In this document: piece by piece, positions 1 to 5,816 of the stretch | Layout: each line of letters opens with the position of its first letter | Numbering within the stretch: position 1 is the first letter of the stretch | From: Baffinella frigidus | Taxonomy: Eukaryota > Cryptophyceae > Cryptomonadales > Baffinellaceae | Direction of reading: 5' to 3' | NCBI GenBank assembly: GCA_026770585.1 | Contig: MU646589.1 | Coordinates: 380,985-393,030, forward strand | DNA: 12,046 bases | Notes under the pieces: model-generated | Told to the model about the DNA's origin: nothing | What the model saw: the letters and a program-made list of their open reading frames with translations, nothing else | Databases searched by the model: none | Program-made: the position numbers and the translations under genes

Positions 1-240
1 GGGGGGGGGGGGGGTAGTGTGGGTAGGAGGGTAGGATTGGGAACTCCGACCACAGCACAACATATATGTATGCACCCAGCAGAGGGGGGGGGCGCCGTCG
101 ATTGATCACGCACCACGCAGGGCTGGAGGGGGGGGTATTCAAAAGTCATTTTTGATGGGAAAACTTTCCCAAACGTCAATTTTTAGCTCAAAAACGGCTC
201 CAAGAACGAGCAAACGGCTCCAAGAACGAGCACGGAATAC
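1..240. repeat. G-rich low-complexity edge with 20-bp tandem duplication
   Basis: The window opens with a run of 14 G, and further G runs follow near 86-93 and 129-136. A 20-bp unit starting AAACGGCTCC occurs twice in direct tandem (192-211 and 212-231). GGGGTATTC near 133 and GAATACCCC near 235 are inverted, so 130-243 may be a degenerate foldback. No coding region is recognisable here. Confidence 0.55.
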
Positions 241-284
241 CCCACCCAAGGGCCTGGAGTGGGAACCACCAGGCACGGGAAGGG

Positions 285-384
285 AACCAGATCGGGGTGG
301 AGGTGAGTAATTCCTCCTCCCAGGACTAACGGGTCAGCCTTGAGTCCTGGTGAAATTTACTACAGGTGACATATCCAGATCTGG
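285..384. repeat. Foldback element, family B copy 1
   Basis: ACCAGATCGGGGTGG (from 285) is an imperfect inverted match to the segment ending CCAGATCTGGT at 384. An inner stem pairs AGGACT with AGTCCT around 322-347. It shares the 19-mer GTGAAATTTACTACAGGTG (350-368) with copy 2. It has no coding capacity and is probably a MITE-like non-autonomous element. Confidence 0.6.
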
Positions 385-412
385 TAAACTTCGGGTGGCT
401 GCCACCAGCAAT

Positions 413-530
413 CAGAAGAGAACCAAATCGAGGTGGAGTTGAGTATTTTTTGTCACCAGGGATAAACCCTGCGGGTTTATCCCTTGTGAAATTTACTACA
501 GGTGGCACATCCCGATCTGGTTCTCTTCTG
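413..530. repeat. Foldback element, family B copy 2
   Basis: CAGAAGAGAACCAAATCG (413-430) pairs with CGATCTGGTTCTCTTCTG (513-530). The centre holds a strong hairpin, GGGATAAACCC against GGGTTTATCCC, around 459-483. The GTGAAATTTACTACAGGTG motif recurs at 486-504, in the same arm position as in copy 1. The two copies lie 28 bp apart in the same orientation, so they are either a tandem duplication or two insertions. Confidence 0.65.
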
Positions 531-706
531 GTGCCTCGTGGTGGTGGAAGAGAGAAAAGACTGCAGAAGCGTAATGGCCGCTGGGCATGGAAGATGCGGG
601 ACAGGCACCAGCTAGCTATCTCTGCGTCTATGCGGGCTCACCATTTTGGTAAGCCCCGTCTCTTTCCCGCTGGAATGGTGACGAAACTGCGCCACAAACG
701 TTTGTG

Positions 707-761
707 TTGACAGTTGACACGCATGTCAACGCCACAGTTGACAGTTGACACGCATGTCAAC
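707..761 (+). repeat. 24-bp direct repeat pair with palindrome
   Basis: A 24-bp sequence beginning TTGACAGTTGACACGC is repeated exactly at 707-730 and 738-761 with a 7-bp spacer. Each copy contains the inverted GTTGACA...TGTCAAC motif. A perfect 14-bp palindrome CACAAACGTTTGTG lies just upstream (693-706). There is no sign of a gene from 540 to 797. Confidence 0.7.
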
Positions 762-797
762 TTGAGAATCGTCTGGCAGGCAACCCGAGCGAGGCAG

Positions 798-989
798 CCA
801 CCAACCCTCACGGTTTGCACAAATGACCGATTTTCGCGGTGCGTAATGCCCTCGCAGACCGTCGGATTCCGACGTCGGTTATTTTTAAAACTCCCAAAAC
901 TTGATCACTGCAGGGTGTTTGGAGTTTTAAAACTGCTTTTGCACAAAAGTCTAAATTCATCGATTTGTCCAAACCGTGAGGGCTGGTGG
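798..989. mobile_element. MITE-like foldback at the 3' edge of the GCP5-like exon
   Basis: Terminal inverted repeats CCACCAACCCTCACGGTTTG (798-817) and CAAACCGTGAGGGCTGGTGG (970-989) differ at one position. The inner arms continue with ACAAAT/ATTTGT and with a TTTTAAAACTCC against GGAGTTTTAAAA stem near 885-931. It is non-coding. It supplies the stop codon for the open frame of the adjacent minus-strand exon, so it was inserted into the gene, most simply into its second intron. Confidence 0.75.
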
Positions 990-1001
990 AGAGAGCTGGA
1001 C

Positions 1002-1943
1002 CTTGACGCTCGCGAGGGACATGGCAAGGAGGCACGGCTGCTCCGCAATACTCCCAGGCGTCACGCGCCCGATCGCAGGCAGCTTGAACCCTAGAGCTGG
1101 GGGCGCGCGCACAGGCACCCCTCGCCGCGGACGCCCAAGCTCGTTCGCAGCGCCGTGGGAGGCTGCTGCCGGCGCCGCTGCTGGGGCGCGGCTGTCCGCC
1201 CCTGCGTCTTGTTCGTGGACGGGTTCTTCGGACGCGTCCGCCGTCCCGTCGCTGTCCCAGTCTGACAGCGACCCCGCATCGCTCGCCTCGGAATGCGCGG
1301 CATCGAAGTCAGCGTTGGAAGCCCTGATGAGGTCGGCGACGCGCCGACGCTCCGCTTCAGAACCGTCCGCCACAACATGGCGGTTGCGGAACTGCGCGAG
1401 CTGTGCGTCGCTCGTCGCACTGTGCACCAGCGGGTGCTCTGCGAGCGCGACTACCAGCTGCAACTTGCCGTAGAGGCACTCCTCCTCGTCCCAGCGCCCG
1501 TGCACGATCCCGAGCGCCTGCAGCCGCGACACCGCGGACGCCACCGCGGCACGCTTCCCCATCTGCGACTTGAGCTCGAGGAGATCCAGCAGATCGCGCA
1601 CCCCCTCCTTGACGCGGGTGGGCTGGGTGCAGAGGAATTTGTGGTGTTCCACGTTCGCGACGGCAAACTCGACTGAGGTGTCGAAGTTGTTGGTCCCGCG
1701 CTCCAGGTCCGTGAGGGAGAGAACCTGCCAACCAGACCCCGGCCAGCGGAGGAGTCAGTCCGTCCAAGTCAGGCGCAGAGAGGAAACGGCCTGACAGAGT
1801 GGCTTCCGAACAACAGTGGAGATTGGATGAAGGTGAAGGGAAAGGGAGCGGGGGAGCGTGGAGCGCGAGAGGAGGCACGATACCAGCTCCTCCATGAGGG
1901 CTTTCCGCTTGGTGTCCTGCTTGCGCCTGTGCCTCGACGCCAT
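1002..1943 (-). CDS. GCP5: 5' part of a gamma-tubulin complex component 5-like gene (partial)
   Basis: This is a minus-strand gene with a start ATG at 1943 (G at +4). Exon 1 (1884-1943) encodes 20 residues, MASRHRRKQDTKRKALMEEL, and ends at a GTATCG donor. A 159-nt intron (1725-1883) ends TTGGCAG. Exon 2 begins at 1724 in phase 0. The joined protein has a basic start, then NNFDTSVEFAVANVEHHKFL at about residues 32-51, then a helical stretch (TRVKEGVRDLLDLL...). This order resembles the N-terminal region of GCP5, a gamma-tubulin ring complex subunit that helps template microtubule nucleation at the organising centre. An Asp/Ser-rich linker (LSDWDSDG) and an Ala/Pro-rich stretch follow. The end of exon 2 is uncertain; an AAG|GTCCAG donor at 1001-1002 would give exactly 241 codons. 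The conserved GRIP domains are not in the window. The family assignment is from remembered similarity, not a search; the splice join is well supported. Confidence 0.6.
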
Positions 1944-2257
1944 CCTGGGAGAGCTCCAGCCACTCCGTCTTCCCTCCCGCGAAATCTAGCTAGGCAGAAG
2001 CGTTCAGTCCTGCATGGCTTCTCGGGACTCTGAACAAGACCAAAATCGATATTGTAACTCGGCATCTCCTTCGAGGGGCCGGTCGTTTCGATCCGCCCAT
2101 TTGCAAGGGGGCAGCCAACGACTCGAGGGAACTCCGAACTCAGGAATGAGTGGCGATCCACGCGACGGTGGCCTGTGTATCAAATTGGCCTGTTTTCAAA
2201 AGTTAACTCGCCCACAAATCTGTCAACTTTGCGCGGATTCCGAACTAAAATACTCAG
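1944..2257. other. Upstream region of the GCP5-like gene
   Basis: No coding exon is recognisable. It should hold the promoter and 5' leader of the minus-strand GCP5-like gene. No TATA box or other known element stands out. A weak inverted pair, GTTCAGTCC and GGACTCTGAAC, lies at about 2003-2035. Confidence 0.35.
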
Positions 2258-2426
2258 TAGAGCGTTTGCGGTAAATGATGTCCAAAAACGAGTGGAAGTT
2301 TTGAGGTTTTGAAGACTTTTGTCAAGGTCGTAAAAGGTTTTAAACGGACACTCCTGTTACAAATGAAAACTCGAAAACTCGAAAACTTGAACTCGTTTTT
2401 GGATAACATTTGCCGTAAACGCTCTA
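2258..2426. mobile_element. MITE-like foldback with TA ends
   Basis: TAGAGCGTTTGCGGTAAATG (from 2258) is inverted relative to CATTTGCCGTAAACGCTCTA (2407-2426; 19 of 20 pair). The arms extend with CCAAAAACGAGT against ACTCGTTTTTGG. Both ends carry TA, consistent with a TA target duplication. The interior is AT-rich and non-coding. Confidence 0.75.
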
Positions 2427-2589
2427 GGATTTGAAGGTTGCGGTAGTGGCGAGGTGTGTCCCCTCCCCCTACCGCTGTCTGTTCCTCTCTCCTTTTCTCT
2501 CCTCTCCTGCCGCCCTCTTTTGGTAGACCGCTGCGATTCATCTGTCCTCCTCATTTTGAGAAGGACTGATCAACCCAGACAGAGCTGGT
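2427..2589. other. Pyrimidine-rich spacer
   Basis: This stretch is rich in C and T on the plus strand (about 2455-2550, CCCTCCCCCT and TCTCTCCTTTTCTCTCC). I see no gene or repeat in it. Confidence 0.4.
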
Positions 2590-2700
2590 CCTTTAGGTTC
2601 TTTAGGTTCTTCGAGCTCCCAACATAGGCGGACACCGGAGCTGGTTCTGCAGAAAAGCCATGCTTCCTTTCGGATCACATTCAGGCCCCCCGGTGCAGAG
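2590..2700 (+). repeat. Dispersed ~110-bp direct repeat, copy 1
   Basis: This segment starts CCTTTAGGTTCTTTAGG and runs through TCGAGCTCCCAACATAGGCG. It is repeated with about 10% divergence at 2912-3021. On the minus strand both can be read as a short peptide containing SSGVRLCWELEEPK, but there is no start context, extension or splice support, so I read it as repeat DNA. Confidence 0.8.
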
Positions 2701-2837
2701 GATCGCGGCAGAAACCGGCTAAAGGGTATCCTCATCGGGCATATGACAGCGTATCGAAGCTGGAGCAAGTGGCAGGCATTGCTTACTGTATCCTTTCAGG
2801 TAGCCCCCCTGACCACGGGTGCCATATCCTGTCCCGG

Positions 2838-2860
2838 AACCCTAAACCCTAAACCCTGAA
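2838..2860 (-). repeat. Short telomere-like patch
   Basis: Three degenerate CCCTAAA-type units (ACCCTAAACCCTAAACCCTG) lie between the two 110-bp direct repeats. The patch is too short to be a telomere and is probably a remnant carried with repeat DNA. Confidence 0.7.
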
Positions 2861-2911
2861 CGCTTACCAGTAGAGCGGCAGACAGACATGGCTCGCAGTA
2901 TCCGGGTGCGC

Positions 2912-3021
2912 CCTTTAGGTCCTTTAGGTTCTTCGAGCTCCCAACATAGGCGGACACCGGAACTTGTTCTGTAGAAAGGCCATGCTTCCTTTCGGATCAC
3001 ATCAAGCCCCCCTGTACAGAG
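2912..3021 (+). repeat. Dispersed ~110-bp direct repeat, copy 2
   Basis: This is the second copy of the 2590-2700 repeat, in the same orientation, starting CCTTTAGGTCCTTTAGG. The differences are scattered substitutions plus small length changes near the end (CATTCAGGCCC against CATCAAGCCC). Confidence 0.8.
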
Positions 3022-3082
3022 CGTGGGTGCACATCCAGCGCAGCGTGGGCATATCGCGGGCGTGCAGCGTAGGGGTACGGTG

Positions 3083-3203
3083 TACAGGGGTACCTCGCTC
3101 ATAAGAAAGCGCCTCCCCCCTAGGACGACCATAGGGCCATATGCATAGGCCTACTGTAGGGTCCTAGGAGGAGGCGGTTTCTTATGAGTGAGGTACCCCG
3201 GTA
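3083..3203. mobile_element. MITE-like element, family C copy 1 (CAGGGGTACC termini)
   Basis: Termini TACAGGGGTACCTCGCTCAT (3083-3102) and the inverse ending GAGGTACCCCGGTA (3190-3203) enclose a palindromic core containing CCTACTGTAGG (3150-3160). The length is 121 bp, the same as copy 2. The outer TA on both sides fits a TA target duplication. Its plus-strand reading gives the peptide YRGTSLIRKR, an artefactual translation rather than a protein. Confidence 0.85.
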
Positions 3204-3325
3204 GAAAAGGATCGGTCACACACCAAACACAAAGGGAAGAGAAACGCCAAGGTCGCGCGATACTATACGGCCTGGGCTCGCAAGGCACCCTTCCCTTCCA
3301 CGTGTGTAACGTGTCGTCTGGGCTT

Positions 3326-3422
3326 CATTCAGACAGCCTCGATCCCGCATTCAGACAACTGTTAGGCTCAGAGCCTAACTGAGCCCATTCAGACCGCTGT
3401 CAGGCTCAGCAGACCGCTGTTA
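3326..3422 (+). repeat. Short tandem units around GACCGCTGT-AGGCTCAG
   Basis: ATTCAGAC occurs three times, and CTGTTAGGCTCAG (3359-3371), CTGTCAGGCTCAG (3407-3419 region) and an interrupted CTGTTA (up to 3422) form imperfect units. GTTAGGCTCAGAGCCTAAC is a perfect palindrome around the dyad. The last unit is split by the family C copy 2 element. Confidence 0.65.
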
Positions 3423-3541
3423 CAGGGGTACCTCGATTACAAGAAAACGCCTCCTCGTAGGACCCTACAGTAGGCCTATGCCTAGCGCCCTATGGTCGTC
3501 CTAGGGGGGTGACATTTTCTTGTAATCGAGGTACCCCTGTA
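3421..3541. mobile_element. MITE-like element, family C copy 2, with precise TA target duplication
   Basis: TACAGGGGTACCTCGATTAC (3421-3440) is inverted against GTAATCGAGGTACCCCTGTA (3522-3541), a perfect 20-bp match. Its core carries CCTACAGTAGG (3464-3474), and the central sequence is the reverse orientation of that in copy 1. The flanks CTGT-TA and TA-GGCTCAG reconstitute CTGTTAGGCTCAG, which is present uninterrupted nearby at 3359-3371. The element is therefore CAGGGG...CCCCTG (3423-3539) with a TA duplication. Confidence 0.9.
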
Positions 3542-3554
3542 GGCTCAGCCGCGT

Positions 3555-5082
3555 CTAGTCTGCGAGGAACGGCGCCGACAACACACACACCGCGCCGCCG
3601 ACGCACCCCACGCAGATCGCCGCGCCGTGGCACCGCACAGAGAGGATGCGCTGCGGCGCCTTGAAGCGCGCCACTGGAGCCATTGCCCCCAGCGCCACGG
3701 GAGCCGCTGCCGCACCGTTCCCCGCGTGCTGCTGGTCCTTGCCGCATTCGTAGATCAGAAGCATGTCGCCGAGGGCCGTGAGGATGTGCCACCGGTCCCG
3801 CTTGTGCGCGTTGGAAAGGCCCTCCACCAAGGCGAACTCTGCGCCGGCGAGGTCGTTCACACGCACGCCGGACGCAACGTCCCACACGATGACCGTGTTG
3901 TCCTCTTCGCACCCGCTGATGACCTGGTCAAAAGAACGTTCATCAATACACCCACGGCCGCCATGCATGCACCCCCACACGGTCCGCTCCGCCGTGTTCA
4001 GCGTCGAGGGCGGGGTTCCATACGAGGCTATGCAAGCACCCAATTTACAAGTCGAGAGTAGGCGTTTCGTGGGGAGTTGGTCACGTGGCTGCACGGAAAG
4101 CGTGCAGCCACGTGACCAAACATATGGAAATTGCTACACAAGTTAATACCTGGGGTTTAAATTGAGGCATGGGATAGCCTCGTGGGGTTGAGGCATCTGT
4201 CTTCCCCTTCTGGCGCACGCGAAAGTGCGGGGGTTTAGGGTTTAGGGTTTAGGGTTTAGGGTTTAGGGTTTAGGGTGTAGGGTGTAATGAGTTGGGTCTA
4301 GGGTGTGGGGTGTGGGGTGTAGGGTCTAGGGTCTAGGGTTTAGGGTTTATGGTTTGGGGTTTAGCGTGTAGGGGTTAGGGGTTTAGGGTTTAGGGTTCAG
4401 GGTTCAGGGTTTGGGGTTTAGGGTTTGGGGTTTGGGGTTTGGGGTTTAGGGTTTAGGGTTTAGTGTTTAGTGTGTAGGGTGTAGGGTGTAGGGTGTAGGG
4501 TGTAGGGTGTAGGATTTAGGTTTTAGGGTTTAAGGTTTAGGGTTTAGGCTAGCAGGTGGTGCATACGCGCACGGACCCTCTCGCGCCACCACTTTAATAG
4601 GGTAATGGACTAAAAATGGGGCAGTTAGGCCTACGGCCTTGCCTAGGACCTCCTACTGTAGGCCAAAATCCTAGGACTTTTTGGTCATAAGAGCCCTACG
4701 GCCTACGGTAGGCAATTCCGTAGGCCAAACTACCCCATTTTTAGTTCGTTAGCCTATGAACTTAAGACACGCCTCCACGGATGACCTAGCTCTGCCTGAG
4801 TTTTATTCTGGCTCGTCCTTAGAAAGATTTAAGAGCAGAAATCCAGTACAAAAGGGCGAATAGAAAGCCTTTAGAACGAGCCAGAATAAAACTCAGGAAG
4901 AGCTAGATGACCTGTGCGCCGTCGTGGCTGAAGGTGACTCGCGAGATCGGACCCGAGTGTGCGGTCAAGGGGCACCCCGGGTGAAGGATGGGCTCGCCTC
5001 GTTCGTCCGTCTCAGGTTCGCCTTCGTCGTCTACAGTGCAGAGGCAGAGGCCCTTGTTGTGGTGCTCGCCCCAGCAGAGAAT
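3555..5082 (-). CDS. WD40-repeat protein, two 3' exons (partial; 5' end unresolved)
   Basis: Exon A (4912-5082, 57 codons) follows an acceptor CGCAG whose pyrimidine tract is the (CT)n microsatellite. Exon B (3555-3923) ends at TAG 3555-3557. The intron between (3924-4911, 988 nt) starts GTCATC and ends GACCAG, with both boundaries in phase 0. Splicing joins CPLTAHSGPISRVTFSHDGAQ to VISGCEEDNTVIVWDV, rebuilding one complete WD40 repeat (TAH...F-S-DG...VISG..D..VIVWD) from two halves. After it come about 100 residues ending KAPQRILSVRCHGAAICVGC...SAPFLAD, which look like a last beta-propeller blade and C-terminus. Beta-propellers act as protein-interaction scaffolds; the partner is unknown. 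The first boundary (phase 0) is compatible with the upstream F-box/WD40 exons, so these could be that gene's 3' end, but the style differs (Cys-rich) and no joining exon is seen. The stop lies 14 bp from a family C element. Confidence 0.75.
4022..4183. mobile_element. Foldback element with GGTCACGT core (relative of family A)
   Basis: The ends ACGAGGCTAT (4022-4031) and ATAGCCTCGT (4174-4183) are inverted. The centre is a perfect 19-bp-arm hairpin, TTGGTCACGTGGCTGCACG (4077-4095) against 4101-4119 with a 5-nt loop. The TTGGTCACGT...ACGTGACCAAA core also occurs in the two family A elements. The element lies inside the 988-nt intron of the WD40 gene. Confidence 0.75.
4229..4548 (+). repeat. Interstitial telomere-like array, G-rich on plus strand
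   Basis: About 320 bp of TTTAGGG units with blocks of variants: TGTAGGG (several in a row near 4470-4513), TTTGGGG (near 4420-4445) and TTTAGTG. This heptamer is the plant and green-algal telomere repeat. Block-wise variants point to old, locally duplicated sequence rather than an active chromosome end. It lies inside the intron of the WD40 gene, antisense to its transcript. Confidence 0.9.
4603..4750. mobile_element. MITE-like foldback, family D
   Basis: TAATGGACTAAAAATGGGGC (4603-4622) is inverted against CTACCCCATTTTTAGTTCGTTA (4729-4750). The inner arms contain GGCCTACGG/CCGTAGGCC and two copies of the CCTACNGTAGG palindrome (4652-4662 and 4702-4712). It lies inside the WD40 gene intron. 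Confidence 0.75.
4780..4912. mobile_element. MITE-like element E with 7-bp target duplication at a splice donor
   Basis: The element 4787-4905 has inverted ends TAGCTCTGCCTGAGTTTTAT (4787-4806) and the matching arm AATAAAACTCAGGAAGAGCTA (4885-4905), continuing into CTGGCTCGT/ACGAGCCAG. It is flanked by direct GATGACC at 4780-4786 and 4906-4912. On the minus strand this is GGTCATC, and its first G (4912) is the last base of exon A, so the duplication spans the 5' splice site. The element's inner end reads CTAG|GTCATC, which itself offers an AG acceptor. Confidence 0.8.
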
Positions 5083-5083
5083 C

Positions 5084-5086
<3 letters not shown>

Positions 5087-5133
<47 letters not shown>
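5087..5133 (+). repeat. (GA)n microsatellite acting as pyrimidine tract
   Basis: An uninterrupted GA repeat of 47 nt. On the minus strand it is (CT)n followed directly by the CGCAG acceptor of exon A (5083-5087), so it forms the polypyrimidine tract of that 3' splice site. Length changes could alter splicing. Confidence 0.85.
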
Positions 5134-5139
<6 letters not shown>

Positions 5140-5176
5140 AGGTAACATGCTCCAAGTTCCATGTCAGGTGGGCCCA

Positions 5177-5389
5177 GGTATTGTCGATCTGGGCTTCGCG
5201 CGGAATCGAGGTCAGGTCAGGAAATCAGGAATTTTCCCAAAAAATAGACTTTTATGCTATCTTAGGCATGGTTTTTATCTCAAAATAGCATCTCCCACCC
5301 ATGAGATGACACAAAAAGACAAAAAAATGAAAAAATGTTGCTGACCTGACCTCGATTTTTTCCGCGCGGAGCCCAGATCGACAATATCC
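5177..5389. mobile_element. MITE-like foldback, family F
   Basis: GGTATTGTCGATCTGGGCT (5177-5195) is inverted against AGCCCAGATCGACAATATCC (5370-5389). The arms go on through CGCGCGGAA/TTCCGCGCG and ATCGAGGTCAGGTCA/TGACCTGACCTCGAT. The interior is AT-rich and non-coding. TA occurs at both ends. Confidence 0.85.
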
Positions 5390-5448
5390 TCAAACCGTGC
5401 CCGATCCGCGTGAACACCTACCACCGACCCTCCTCATCGCAGACCACT

Positions 5449-5595
5449 TTCATCTCGGAAGATAACTGAATCAGTTCCTTTTCACTAGGAGGTTGAATAG
5501 TAGAAATTAGTTAGGGCAGAGTAAAGTTAATTAGGCGTCCTAATCAAATGAGAACCGCTAATTAGGGAACTGATTCAGTTATCTTTCGAGATGAA
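5449..5595. mobile_element. MITE-like foldback, family G
   Basis: TTCATCTCGGAAGATAACTG (5449-5468) and its near-perfect inverse CAGTTATCTTTCGAGATGAA (5576-5595) are the termini; the arms continue with AATCAGTTCC/GGAACTGATT. The inner part holds CTAATTAGG-like AT-rich motifs. The flanking stretch 5596-5816 shows no convincing exon. Confidence 0.85.
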
Positions 5596-5816
5596 CTTCC
5601 AGGGTGGATCTGATTTCGGAAGAAGACATAATCTATGCTGCCTTGACCCTCGGTTGTATGCCTATAATAGAACATCCGCCCGTATCTTAAGCTTTGGAAG
5701 CCTTACGAAGCGCGGCAGATTCTGTCTTGTTCCGAAATTAAATCCTGCGGGGAACGCCAGAAAAACATCTCGCCCGCCCCGCGACACAGTGAACGCACCC
5801 CCACCAAGCCGCGCAC

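Noticed and set aside
366-710. 114-codon plus-strand open frame
   Set aside because: It runs through the family B foldback repeats and shares no domain with anything known; it is a repeat readthrough.
707-761. Two direct repeats resembling a minimal CRISPR
   Set aside because: There are only two copies with a 7-bp spacer in a eukaryotic context, and no cas genes.
976-1473. 165-codon plus-strand open frame
   Set aside because: It is antisense to the GCP5-like exon 2. Its Ser/Ala/Arg-rich composition is typical of an opposite-strand shadow of a GC-rich exon.
2842-3132. Minus-strand open frame containing SSGVRLCWELEEPK
   Set aside because: It is formed by the 110-bp direct repeat plus the family C element. 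The same peptide arises at 2538-2768 from the other repeat copy, so it reflects repeat DNA.
5707-5744. Possible 38-nt exon (CCCCGCAG acceptor, GTAAGG donor, minus strand)
   Set aside because: The splice signals look good, but 38 nt breaks the phase-0 pattern of the neighbouring exons and the peptide has no WD40 features.
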